Part shown: positions 1 through 11,600 of the stretch, in pieces
Position numbering within the stretch: position 1 is the first letter of the stretch
Layout: each line of letters starts with the position of its first letter
NCBI GenBank assembly: GCA_964007475.1
Contig: OZ023273.1
Location: forward strand, 124,001-188,000
From: Hybos culiciformis
Taxonomy: Eukaryota > Arthropoda > Insecta > Diptera > Hybotidae
Direction: 5' to 3'
Length of the DNA: 64,000 nucleotides
Notes under the pieces: generated by a model
What the model saw: only the letters and a program-made list of their open reading frames with translations
Told to the model about the DNA's origin: nothing
Database searches by the model: none
Translations under genes and position numbers: made by a program

Positions 1-1332
1 AATAATTAAGTTAACGTGAAAAAGGCAGAAAATAAAAATAAGTAAAAAACGAGTTTTTAAACAAAACTGAGGCCAAGCCGCATGAAAAAGTAGAAAATAA
101 ATTTTTCTTCACACACAGAGGTGGACTCTGATTTTTTTGAAGGTAAAATTATTAGTTGTTACTATTGGAGCAAAAGTTTTTTTTACCAAATGCAATATTA
201 ATTAATAAATATTTATATACAAATCTTAGACCTGACGAAACGCAGTAGGTTCAAAAAAATTTGGTGTTTAGTAACTTGTACCCAGGGCCGTGCCTGTAAA
301 TAGTTCATTGCGGGCGCCGCCCGCAGGCGGCCAGTTTTAAAGGCGGTCAAAGAAATTAAATTAACTTCTTATTCGAAATCGTGTTGAGTTGTTATTATGT
401 TATCAATCCTTATATTTGGTTCTATTTAACAAAAAAGGGAAAAATAATTATCTATGTTTTCACAAAAGGTAAACAAAACCTTAATTATTGATTAATTTCC
501 TTAATTTTAAAAATATCTGTTTTTCCATTATAATTGTCAATGTAATAATTTTTTCGACTTAAGATTAAATTAGCCTTTGAAAAACTTGAACATATTAGCT
601 GAGATTGTGCAGTATAAAGAAAACAGATAATAAAAAATCAAACGCAGAAATAAAGCTAAAATATCACTCTCCAGTGCTGTGAAAAATGCGACAAAAATTT
701 TAAGAAAAACACCTCTAGGGGACTTTCAAAAGTATTTGAATTTTATTTCTGTGCAGAAGCTGCAAATTATAAAAAAAAATTATAATTTTTTTTTTTAAAT
801 TAAATGAAATTAATTAAAAATTGTTTAGAAAATTAAAGAGTCCTGGATGTTACTTGACCAATATCACTAGTTTTCTCTAAATCTATCAGAATATAGTTTT
901 TGCATAATATATATTCGCGGTATTATGAAACATATTGTGTAAAGCGAATTTACACTACATTATAGCAACAGGGTGCGCCTTTTTCTAAAATTATTATTTA
1001 GATTTTTCTTTTTACTATGAGGAAAAAAATATTAAATGAACATAGTTAAAAGAGGATATTTTTCTCAAATTAATTAAATATTTTTTTTCTTTTTTACAAA
1101 TAAAATAAATATTCAAACATTCAAATGAAAGGACAATATACCCATATAATGATTTTGAAAGTTAAGTCAAAGAAAAAAAATTTACATGTGTATGGCAGAC
1201 ACACCTTCATTAAATCGACCAAACGACCATAGACAAGAATGTTTTTTTTCATAAATTTTTCGAAATTAATTTTTAGTTTCTTTTTTGTTTTCATTCGATT
1301 AAGAAGCAAATTTAAATAGATCCTGCATTGGT

Positions 1333-1366
1333 TATATATACATTATTTAAATTATTTTGGGTCAGC
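1333..1366 (+). promoter_or_regulatory. Candidate TATA-Inr core promoter of Tmie
   Basis: An 8-base TATATATA at 1333-1340 lies 31 bases upstream of the A of a TCAGCA initiator-like sequence (A at 1364). That is the usual insect spacing. The Tmie start codon follows at 1392, giving a very short leader of about 28 bases. TATA-like words are common in this AT-rich DNA, so the spacing is the main support. Confidence 0.35.
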
Positions 1367-1391
1367 AACCTTCGTCCTTCAGATAAAAAAA

Positions 1392-4017
1392 ATGAGTGAG
1401 GATTTTGTTGAACCCTATGAAGTTGATCCAGAAACTGCATGGCTCGAAGAAATAACGATAGGTGGTTTTAGAGTTTGGCATATTATGTCAATGTGTTTTG
1501 GAGCGTTATTAAGTACTAGTAAGTAACTTTTTGTTTTTTTGTGAAAATAATAAGATTGAGTTTATCTCCTGCAACTGATTCAGCTATGATTTCTATTCTA
1601 AAAAATTATATAGTATAAAAATCGTAAATTTCTTCTGCGGTTAAACAAAACAACTTAATGAACCTATAATGGAGCGATATTTTCCGAACGAAAATTGAAA
1701 AATAGGTACAATTTACATGAAGGAAACAACAAATTCATAGCAAAAGATTATAACAGCAAATCAAAATCTATCTATTGAAAACACCCATGATCAATGTTTC
1801 CCCTAAGCTGCGCTAGCGTACTTTTTTTTTATTTAGTTTGCGCGCAGACAAAATTTAACGCAATAATAAAGTTATTTTGTTAAAAAATTTGGAACTTTAC
1901 AAATAAAATTTTAAATTTTCATTAATCAGTCTTCAATTTTTTGCTGGAAAATTGTTTCGTTTCTACTATACGATTTTTTTCTCGATTTTATTCAGGCGAA
2001 TAAAATCAATTATTTTCGATGGAACTAATATCGATTTAAATAAAATTTATTTATATTGGAAAAACAAATTAAATCGTCGTGAATATTTAAATTTAAAAGA
2101 AGATATTTATATTGTGATATGTTTATTATTTTATAATATTATTATTTGAATTTTATATTTGTTTTTATAATACAAATGTTGGTATGTTTTGGTACCTATT
2201 TTTGTTTCAATTATTTTTTTTTTTTTTTAAATGAAATTTTTGTGACTAATTTTTTTTTAACATTTTGGACGCAATAAGAATAAATTAAAAATAATGCGCG
2301 CAAGCTAGCTCATTTTTGCCCAGCATTTAATAAAATTAGAGGGAACATTGCCCATGATGATTAGAATTTTATTGATAAATTTCGTTCTAGATATAAATAA
2401 AAAAAAAAGAATTGTTCTGAATAAATTAATAACAAAATTGTAAAAAGACTTATTACAGATTTTATTTTGAAAATCATGTCAACTTGTTTTAATATTGTTT
2501 TACTCTCATTTTAAGCCATAATAATTTGTTGTTGCTTTCGATTCCGTATTCCACGAACAAAACAAGAAATTGAAGCTGACTACCAAAGAAAACAATTAGC
2601 AAAAAAATTTCGTGAAAAATTAGATCGGATTAAAAATGCAGAGTTAGATGAAATGGACCTACCAAAAGGTAAATAATATTAAAAAAAAACTATATAGGAA
2701 AACATATTTTAGAAATGAAGTTAGAGTACATTTCGATTTAAGATACTTTCCCACTTACAACATTTTAAGTTATTCTATCGACTTCTATACCAAATCTACC
2801 TAAATGCTAATAATTTTGACCTAATACTATTATTTTACTATAATTTTTGGTTTTGAACAATATAAAATTTTTTTAATAATAGGTTCAAAAATCAAAAACT
2901 TCAACAAGACATTACGTAAATTGACTTTATGTCTCAAAAATTCATAATCGGGGAGTTTTCATTTCGGAACATTGCATAAAAAGAGGTTAGGATCTTCGAG
3001 GAGTTTTGAATTTTAGTATGTAGTATCTTTTTTAGTATCTTTTAGTATCTTTTTGTAGCGTTTGCTGCATCTTCAGAAGTTGAAAAATTGTTATTTTGTA
3101 CGTTTATTTATCAATTTAAAAAAATTTTAAACTAATTTCTTACATAAAAATAAATAAAACATTTAGATTAACTGTATTTTTCAAAATAAATAAAACATTT
3201 AGATTAACTGTATTTTTCATGTTCTAAAATCTAAATGTTAATCTGAAGATGCAGCAAACCATAGGCTGTGAAATATAAAGAAAACGAGACTTTTTAGAAC
3301 ATGAAAAATACAGTTCTAAATGTTAATCATTTTATTACTTATTTATTTTTTGTAAGAAATTAGTTAATTTCTGAAGATGCAGCAAATCATAGGCGGTGAA
3401 ATATAAAGAAAACTTGAGACATAATAAAACTAAATTTCACTAAATAAAGTTTGGTTTTATTTATCATTGTACTTGAAATCTCTAAAATAAAACAAAACAA
3501 TAACTATTAAAAAAATTCTATAATTTAAAATTATTTTAATAATTTTAATGAATTCTATTCTGAAAATGTGTATGTGGGTATATCATTGTATTTTAAGGCA
3601 ATTGAAAAATAAAAAATGGTTAGTCTCGATTGATTCCAAATTTTTGAAATGGAGGCTGAAAATGGATTTCCTTAAACATTTTTTTTAAGTTCATGCGGAT
3701 TAAAAGACGAAAAGAAAATATTTAGCCCTAGGTTGTGATCAAGGACACAAACTAGGAATCGAAAAAGGATTGCGTTGAAAATGGGTATATGAATAAGAGC
3801 GATCATTAAAAAATATAAAAAAATGTATTGCCAAAAATGCTTTAATCGAAATGTAAAAATGGGCTCCTTACTCAATTATTTAATGTCAATTCTATTATTT
3901 GTATTTTAAGCGTTGGTAGTTGTGCAGCAAGAATTCATTTCAATAGAAAACAGTATCGAAAACGTTTCCAGTAAAGACGATGTAAGAAGCAAAACAAGTA
4001 TTCAAATGTTGACCTAA
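1392..4017 (+). CDS. Tmie: Transmembrane inner ear expressed protein (TMIE) homologue, 3 exons
   Basis: Exons 1392-1518, 2516-2668 and 3911-4017 join in frame (donor GTAAGT at 1519, donor GTAAAT at 2669, pyrimidine-rich AG acceptors) to give 128 residues. One membrane segment (about residues 29-50, rich in I and C) is followed by the family signature RIPRTKQEIEADY (53-65), close to vertebrate TMIE RVPRTRKEIEARY, and then a charged tail. The vertebrate N-terminal signal region is absent. TMIE is a subunit of the TMC mechanotransduction channel in hair cells; insect homologues are expected in mechanosensory neurons (family knowledge). The last exon (ALVVVQQEF onward) is assigned from splice phase and a good acceptor only. 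Intron 1 carries a hAT element and intron 2 a repeat cluster. AATAAA words lie at 4236 and 4295. The exons are too short to appear as long ORFs. Confidence 0.9.
1792..2350 (+). mobile_element. hAT element, internally deleted, in Tmie intron 1
   Basis: The element starts CAATGTTTCCC and ends GGGAACATTG. It is flanked by a perfect 8-bp duplication CCCATGAT at 1784-1791 and 2351-2358, the length hAT transposases make. Inside, 1985-2110 in the + frame reads as a hAT C-terminal tail (residues like RRIKSIIFD..NIDLNKIYLYWKNKLNRREYL). It matches the same region of the related copy at 47004-47787, which has the same ends and orientation. The transposase core is missing, so it is non-autonomous. Confidence 0.85.
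3060..3425. repeat. Direct and inverted repeat cluster in Tmie intron 2
   Basis: The phrase GAAGATGCAGCAAA.CATAGGC followed by GTGAAATATAAAGAAAAC occurs at about 3245 and 3374. An inverted copy of GCTGCATCTTC lies at 3064. A block around 3126-3199 (ACTAATTTCTTACA to TTTAGATTAACTG) is inverted at about 3305-3370, and a short segment is also directly repeated at 3158-3217. It is probably a rearranged inverted-repeat transposon. No coding content was seen. Confidence 0.6.
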
Positions 4018-4235
4018 TAGACGTTTTAAATTTGATTAGCTGAAAATTATGTATTTTCATTTGCTAGAGACGATGATATCGCAACAATTAAGTTTACCGT
4101 TCTTCAATAATTAAATTTTTTAACCAAATGATTACTTCAAACGTCTTTCGAAGTTTTTAAACGATAAATGACTACAAAATAGAATTGTGATGGATTTAAA
4201 TTTTTTTTTTATAAAAAAAATTAATAATGTTTACA

Positions 4236-4300
4236 AATAAATGGATGTATTTCAATCGTTTCGTTGTCTTTTAAATAATCTAAAACGCCTTTTCAATAAA
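4236..4300 (+). terminator. Candidate poly(A) signals for Tmie
   Basis: AATAAA occurs at 4236-4241 and 4295-4300, 219 and 278 bases after the Tmie stop codon. The word is frequent by chance at this base composition, so the assignment rests on position. Confidence 0.3.
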
Positions 4301-4926
4301 ATTTTGGAGCAAAAATGTTTGGGAAACAGCAAGTTCTCTTAAGTACCAAGCTAAAATAAGAGATTTTTTTATAAGAATATTTGTACATTAAATAAATTGA
4401 AACTTATTATATTCAAACTAAGAATTCATTTTAAAAAAAATGTAGTTGACGATTTTGAGATTTAAAAATGCACTTAAAAGTAAAAATTAAATTCCGTATA
4501 GTTCCAGGAGACACGTTATTCTTTGCAAATGATTTTAGAAAATTTGTTTTCTACTACATTTATAACTAAGAAGTGTAAACAATAACAAACGAATCAAAAA
4601 TTTGATTTTAAGCTATTTTATATTTGAGATATTAAGCTTGATTTACACAATGGCTAAAAATGGCAAAAAAAAAGATCCCAAAACAAAACAGCACAGAAGA
4701 TACAAAAACTAATGTGTTAGAGCAGTACGAACAGCGGATTCTTTTTTTTTTTTTTGTGTCTTTTTTTGTAATCTTTTTTTATAGCAAAAGACACCAAAAA
4801 AGAAAAGATGAACTAGTTCATCTTTTTTTATAGTTTACGTCTTTTTTTTACTAGGCGCATAAAAAAAAATTATGTTATAATTTGAATTTTATAGTTTCTG
4901 AAAAATTATTATTGTATTTCTAAACT
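4301..4926. other. AT-rich intergenic DNA with a short perfect palindrome
   Basis: No gene is seen. Poly-T tracts surround a perfect palindrome centred on ACTAGT (core GATGAACTAGTTCATC, 4804-4825), with an AAAGAC-like and GTCTTTT-like pair outside it. It may be the centre of a decayed foldback or MITE. Confidence 0.4.
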
Positions 4927-4928
4927 GG

Positions 4929-5464
4929 GGGTTACACTTGCTGAAAAAAAATTCATTTTTTGAATGTATGTGCGAAATTTTGTGTGAAAAAAAATCAAGA
5001 AATAATCATGATGAAAAATCATGCTTAAAAAAAATCAGTGTTGATTTTTTTCTGTCAAAAGGAAAATTTTTGGCTGCCAAAGAAAAAAGTAAACTCTTGA
5101 AAGCGCAAACAACAATAATAAAAGCAGTTTGTTATTACGGGATTTGAATTTGAATGTTGAAATTTAAAAAAATCTATGTGAATTATTTATTAAATAAATA
5201 AAATAACTTAGTTTTAAAAACAAGATATTTATTGAAAAAGGTGAAGTTTATAAAAACTAAGAACTTAGTAAAAAGAGAGAAAATAGAAGAAACATGTCGA
5301 AAAAATTTTATAAGGAAGAAATATTAAAATTTATAAATTTATACAGGGAGCACGAATGCCTCTGGAACATGAAGTCCAAGGCACTATGATTTTTAACTCA
5401 TAAAAATTTCACACTACATTAAAAAAAATCATAATCATGATTTTTTTTTCAGCAAGTGTAACCC
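4929..5464 (+). mobile_element. Inverted-repeat element with MADF-domain fragment
   Basis: The terminal inverted repeats start GGGTTACACTTGCTGAAA (4929) and end with the complement, TTTCAGCAAGTGTAACCC (5464), at least 23 bp. Within, 5294-5389 (+) encodes 31 residues starting MSKKFYKEEILKFINLY and including REHECLWNMKSK. This is the first helices of a MADF (Myb/SANT-like) domain, typical of the accessory protein of PIF/Harbinger-type transposons. The rest of any protein is missing. A target duplication is not clear, so the superfamily is inferred. Confidence 0.6.
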
Positions 5465-6999
5465 ACACGTAATACTGAATTTGAATTCTATTTTATCGTA
5501 CTTTTAGTAAAAAAAAAATAAAAGGAATTCACATACCATATAGCTTTAAAAAATTCCAACAAGGATGGACTTAGTATATTACTCATAATTTTGATTAAGC
5601 ATCGCCGAATACTTCTCTCTCTATATTAGACAGATACAATATACTACAACTTGTGTATTTTAGTACTAGTAAAGCCCATGGACAGACTTATTGGAAAATT
5701 TGATCGATTTTTTAGTCCGTGACCAAAAAGAGACAACTTTTTTTACTATAAATTTATTTAGATAAAATTAATTTTCCTAAATTTTCTTAAGTCCTATATA
5801 TATGGCGATACTCAGCTGTCCAAATTTCACAGCTTGATATTTAAATTTCTTAATGAATCCAATTAAAAATTCAAAAGAAACAAAATCGAAAAAAGAATAA
5901 AAAAGATTGGATTCAAATAAGACAGAATGCTTTTTTTAATAGATCACTGGAAGCTCGAATATTGTACCTCAAACTTGATCGCACTCCAATAGAACATCTT
6001 TGCTGAATTTTGTTTGTAAACTTTATTCTGACAAAAAAAGGATATTAAAATATGTTTTAACTAAATTTTAGAATTAATTAAGTATAAAGGAGGTTCAGCA
6101 AACTATTGAGCCGCATTCATGCATATTTAACTAAAGTATAATAAAGTGAAGTGGAATGAAGAAAATAAATATTTGTTTTAATCATTTTTCTTTATTTTTA
6201 AATATTATTCATTTCACAAGTAGAACCGAGTTTGATAAAAATTTCAAAATAAGAAAAACAGAATTCCGTGAGCGCTTAAATAAATAGTTATCACATTCGT
6301 CGGTCTCATACAAAAATCCCGAAACTGCAAAAACATAGTTTTGAAAAAATTGGATTTGAAAATTTTTTTTTGGTACGTTTTGGTACTTTCGCCAAAATAG
6401 AAATAGTCATTGCGGATAATTTAAGAGAGCTTTCGACTTCTGATTATGAACATATTGAAATTTTTGCAATACTAGGTCAAAACCAAAATTACAGTTCCGT
6501 CATTTTTGCACGAGACCGACTATAATATCGTCCCCTATTTTTATTTTTATAAAATTTTATTTTTTAAATTTTCTATTATTTTCTATATTTAATTTTTATT
6601 TCAGAAATAAGTTATTCAGTAAATTAATTACCTACAATGTTTTATTTTTGGTATTTGTATACATTTTAGGCAATATTTCCAATTTTTACTTTTTTCTAAT
6701 CCTATAATGCAGAAGAATAACGCGCAGCTATTTCTTGAAGGGCGATTTTGGCTTTTTGGACCAAATTTTAAAAAAAATACGCGGTTCACTTTTTCGGAAA
6801 AAAGCTCTTAATTTAGATTAGAGCATTCCTACGAGTCTAACAGTTTATTTCTTTCTAGTGGCCTCTTAAATGGAAACACAATATAATAATATTTATGAAA
6901 TATTATATATTATTTATTTAAATCTAAACTTATATTTTTTCATTCTTGGTCTATTGTCAGAATTCTATGAAATAATAATAATTAAATTATAAATAAAAA
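5465..6999. other. Intergenic, no feature recognised
   Basis: AT-rich sequence without a convincing coding exon, RNA gene or bounded repeat. Confidence 0.5.
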
Positions 7000-7105
7000 A
7001 TGCACATGTATTATTCATTTTATGCACTAGAAAATATAATCATCAAATGTAGAAATTGTAATTTAAAATATATAGTCCAGACCAGACAAGCAATACGTAC
7101 AAGAG

Positions 7106-7968
7106 TAGGGTTGTGATTTCTACCCCTTTGAGGGGTAGACGACCCCTTTTCGTCATGATTTACATAGATATACTTCTTTACGAAAATCGCTAAAGGGGTA
7201 GACAAAAATACCCCTTTTCTCAAAATACGACAAGTGTCTTATATATACGAACAGATTTCTGTTAATTTATGATACCAAATTCCACAAGAATTGTAAAACT
7301 TACTAGGTACAACCATAGATTAAGAATACAGAAAGATGGGAAGCTTCATACAACATTTTTTCAGTCGTTTTTATGTGAAGGTGTTAGTAAAACTAAATAA
7401 AATTCTTTTCATATATTGATAATTATCACGTATTTTATTTTGTTTTACTAACACATTCACATAAAAATACCAAAAATAATGTCGTATGAAGCTAACAATC
7501 TTTCTGTATTCTTAATCTATGGTACAACTCTACAACGAAATGCGAACTCTACTACAAATACTGTTACTGATTTGCCAATGCTAACGTTAATGTAGTGTAT
7601 TTTTTTAGAAAAACTTAAAATTCCAAATTATTAAAAAACAATTCGGGCAACGAAAAATATATTTGAATTATGTTTTATTATTATTAATGTTTATCTAGTT
7701 AAAGATTTGAAATTCGGCCTTTTTTGATTTTTTATGTTTATGTTGATTATTATTTGCAATTTATTTTTAAAATATGTACTAATAATAGAACTTTTGTAAA
7801 ATACTGTTTTATTTATCATACGTGAATATATTTTCAGGTAATTGTAAGTAACAGTGATTGATGCGTAGAAATGTGAAAAAAAAAAAAAAAATTAATTCAT
7901 ATTTTTAAAAATTTTTTTTCTCAATATTCTATCTACCCCTTTTTTTGAAAAAAAATCTGGCAACCCTA
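7106..7968. mobile_element. hAT-like non-autonomous element inside the Penelope fragment
   Basis: It begins TAGGGTTG and ends CAACCCTA, and both sides carry CTACCCC motifs near the end. The flanks are an exact 8-bp duplication TACAAGAG (7098-7105 and 7969-7976). TAGGGTTG-type ends and 8-bp duplications are characteristic of hAT transposons. No transposase reading frame remains. A smaller palindromic element (7314-7521) is nested within it. Confidence 0.8.
7314..7521. mobile_element. Nested MITE with long inverted repeats
   Basis: The ends are a perfect 24-bp inverted repeat beginning CATAGATTAAGAATACAG. The inversion continues for about 85 bp each side (TTCATAC, TATGTGAA, GTTAGTAAAAC and their complements). 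The flanks repeat GTACAAC (7307-7313 and 7522-7528), a 7-bp duplication. There is no coding capacity. It inserted into the surrounding hAT-like element, so it is the youngest of the three layers here. Confidence 0.8.
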
Positions 7969-8354
7969 TACAAGAGTTGATGAACATAAAAAAGGTTTCA
8001 TAAATAATTGTCCAGAACAATCTGCTTTAGATAAACATCTGACAGAAGAAGGATCCTTTTTTGACAAGTAAAAAAAACAAGTTAAAAAAAATCGTTAATG
8101 CAACTAAACTATTAGAGGCCTATGAAAGCATATATATTTATAGAGAAAGGAAAAATTTATTAAATGCCAAATCAATTCAAATTTATTTTTTATAGAGAGG
8201 AGAAATTAAACTTTTATTCTATTTTAATGGTTTTTTTTATGTATTAAAGTAATGCCCGAAAGATAAAAATATTGTTATTGACGTTTATATCAAGTGAATT
8301 CCTAAAATAAAAAGTTGTAAGTTTACGAGTTCAAATTTGGCATACCCAGGGCAA

Positions 8355-8511
8355 TAGATGACAACCTTATTTTTTTATTTTTTAAACAACACAAACTCTT
8401 AATTCAAGTGAGACAATTTGAAAAATAACACAAATTCCAGTCCGAGGTCGGAATTGAACCCACAACCGTACATGCCATAGGATAAGGGCAATACCACTAC
8501 ACCATGACGGC
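8355..8511 (-). mobile_element. tRNA-derived SINE, copy 1
   Basis: Read on the - strand from 8511, the head GCCGTCATGGTGTAGTGG contains an A box (TGGTGTAGTGG). GGTTCAATTCC (8450-8460) is a B box with one mismatch to the consensus. The acceptor-stem ends do not pair, so this is not a working tRNA gene. The body (ACCTCGGACTGGAATTTG to CACTTGAATTAAG) is shared with 26050-26135, which shows a dispersed family. The 3' end is A-rich near 8355-8380. Confidence 0.7.
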
Positions 8512-8621
8512 TCTTACTGCTAATCAAAATATGTAATAAATTAAATTAAAGTGGGAATCCTTTTTTTCTCGCATGATATGACATGAAAATTATTTTTGTT
8601 AACGTCACACAAGTTTTTCGT

Positions 8622-8683
8622 GTTATTATCTCTACAATGTTATTATCTTGTTATTATCTCTACAATGTTATTATCTCTACAAT
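8622..8683. repeat. 17-bp tandem repeat
   Basis: Three copies of GTTATTATCTCTACAAT at 8622, 8650 and 8667, with an 11-base partial copy between the first and second. Confidence 0.85.
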
Positions 8684-11600
8684 GTTGTGTTCCACATGAA
8701 ATGTCCTTAAACTAAATAGAAATGAAATTGTATACTGAGCATGTCGGATTTTAGCACAATTAATGCTTGTTTGGATGTTTAGAGAAATTGGAGAAAATAT
8801 ATTTTTGTTTCTCAATTGTGTAAATCAGTTTTATTTGAAATTTTCACTCGAAAATAAGATTCGCTTTATAATTTCAAATATTTTTCGTGATTTGTGTATA
8901 AATTAACCAAAAATGAAAATATAATTCAGTAATTACAGGGACTAATATTTTTAGTCCATAAAAAAATGGATTTATTTTTTACATTACGAAAATAGAATAC
9001 ATTCAAGTACAAATGTACATATGTACATCAGCATTATAAATCAAATCTGTCACATTCTCTTCTCAGCTATTGACAGGAAATATTTTCCTGATAATTTAAA
9101 ATACATTTTTTTTTTCAATCAATGGTGGAAAAAATGTTGAAGGCAATCTTTAACAATGTGTGATGAGTAATATTTTAAGAAAATTACTTAAATTAAAAGT
9201 TTAATTAAAATGACGAAACCACATGCACTTATAAAATTAAGTTTGTATATTAATCCTATATTTATTATCACCAAATTACAAAAGAGTTATTTACACCATG
9301 CACTTTTTATATATGCATACAAAAGTCTGAATACATACACATATTTGCTATCATTATGAAAAAGAATGTGAAAGATGGAGTTAAACAAACCACGCAAATT
9401 TGAGTTCTTTCGAATTAATTTTTTTAAAATCTATATGTAGATAGTAGAAACTTCAGTAGAAGTGGGTAAAATTAAAAAAAATTAAAAATATAAAAAAATT
9501 GAAATTCAATAATGAAGAGTTCGATTTTAGATACTTTTGAAAATTTGATATATAATTTTTATTTTTTGAGATTTTAAATGATTTCTAGCCCAGGATTGTA
9601 GCTTTTTACTTCCTCTTTCCAACGTATATACTATATGTACAATACGTTCATTTTTTGACGAGTTATGATAAAAAAAGCTATGGGGTGGCAACCTGCAAGC
9701 CTCTCCCCTACATATGTATTTGGATAATAATAATTAAACTGTAGTTATTAATAGACTAACCATTATAAATGAACACACCGATCATATACATAATGTACAA
9801 TGTTATCTACATCGATCATATACATAATGTACAATGTTATCTAAACAAGTTTTAAGAATATAAAGCTTTAACATGAGCATTATATCCTCACAATTTAATC
9901 CAATATTAAAACAAAGATATTTTAAATAAATTTTCGAGTTACTTAATTTCAGAAAAAATCCATACCATACTACTAAATTTTATTTTGATAAGTTTGTATT
10001 CAAGGACGAAAGAAGAATAATATACGATACGCAATATATTTATTTGCATCAAAGCAACAAAATAAACTGTATTATAAAAATAATTGTATGTACTGTACAT
10101 GTATGTATATAATAGCATTAAAGTTGGAAATTTTTGATGTTTTTCCAGTATATTTTCCAAATTATTTGTACATAAAATAAAAGTGCTTACGTTTTTTCAT
10201 CATTCCTTCAAACTTAATTAAATTATACTTGTTATTCAAGTTTCATCCTTTAAAATTATTTTGAATATTAAAGTCTTAATTCACTAAATGTATTCAAAGT
10301 AATCTTCATCACAAAATCTGGTAAATATAAGTTAACATTTATTATGTTTAAAGTTTGAATTTTAAGTTTTTAGCCGTCTAAGTTTTAAAATATACTAAAT
10401 GCGCTGCTAATAACAACATGATTTAAAGCACATATTACAAGCACGCTTAATATTCTATTTAATAAATTATGTTCTTTTTCTAGATATTTAAAATTAACTT
10501 AAAACTTTTCTAAATTTCACAAAGAAATGTTTCAAAACGGCATAAATTTTTTAAGAGCAAAAATTAATTCAATATTTCTGGTCTACTCAATAATAATCGC
10601 GATATAACGCACAATTCACCCACATAGACATTACGGTCAGAAAAAACAGCTGTTAGCAGGAGCAATATATACATCAGCGCAGATATAATAATCTAACAAA
10701 AGAAATTTAGCCTTTTTTTAACAAATGATTGATATATAAAATAAACTATAAACAACAAAAAATCCTATATTGATTAGGAATCCTAAAAAGTTTGTAGAAA
10801 TTATACAATTAATTATTATTTAAAATAATGCATTAAAAAAATCCAGATGTAAATTAGCTGTGAATTAGATCTAAACAATTTTTTTAGATTCCTAATCATT
10901 TCCTAAAATTTCTTTAATCGAATCTCTTAATACTATATACGATATACATATATACCTACGTTTTTTTTATATATTTTAAATAGTTAAAAGTTATTAACAT
11001 TTTTAAACTTCTAGAATACGCTTAAAAAAGGATGTTTCTTATTTTAGCCAAAGATCAAACATAAGTTTATTTATTTTTAGGTACCAAAAAGTATAGAATC
11101 ATTATAACATCTACAATAATTCTACCTATTAAGTTTTGAATACCAAAAAAAGTGAATATCCAGTATTCAGTATAGTTAATTTTTTTTAATTAGTTGAAAC
11201 TTACGCGGCATTTATACCAAATGATTTTGAAGATTATTTCGAAGATGTTTTTTTAATGTATTTTCGTAAATTCTAGTAAACCGGTAAATTTTTAAACAAT
11301 GTAATAGACTAATTAAATTTTGATATTAATTTTAAATTTATATATTATTAAAAATAAAATTAAGAAAAAATATTTTTTTTCTGTTTTCACTTTTACATTT
11401 CTTTACTTTTTTATCTTTTACATTTCTATTTTAAATTTTTTATTTATTTATTTTTTTTTTGAACATTTAAGCAAGATTTTTAGTTCAGACTAAAATCAAG
11501 GTTTTTTCGTTTTACACAATTTTACACACACATTCAAAAAACATCTTCGAAAAAATCTTCAAAAACATCCAATGTAAGCCCAAGTTACTGATTTTTACAA

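Larger units (their letters stand above)
7000..8195 (+). pseudogene. Penelope-like element fragment (GIY-YIG endonuclease), interrupted
   Basis: Before the insertion, 7030-7105 reads ENIIIKCRNCNLKYIVQT and on. After it, 7977-8071 continues in frame as RVDEHKKGFINNC then PEQSALDKHLTEEG. A CxxC pair, YI-x-QT (usual YIGQT), the R..R..EH block and the SA..KHL block are those of the GIY-YIG nuclease at the end of Penelope-like retroelements. The first Gly of YIG is Val here. After a stop and frameshift, 8089-8195 matches the family tail (KLLEAYESIYIYRERKNLLN). A hAT element (7106-7968) sits inside. When the element and one copy of its duplication are ignored, the frame is continuous. No reverse transcriptase part remains. 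Confidence 0.75.

Noticed and set aside
285..350. GC-rich CAGGGCCGTGCCTGTA followed by GCGGGCGCCGCCCGC, resembling a hAT left end
   Set aside because: No complementary right end or matching 8-bp flank was found in the first kilobases, so an element cannot be bounded.
8441..8511. Possible functional tRNA gene
   Set aside because: A and B boxes exist, but the acceptor stem does not pair and the flank is shared with a second dispersed copy, so it is a SINE head.
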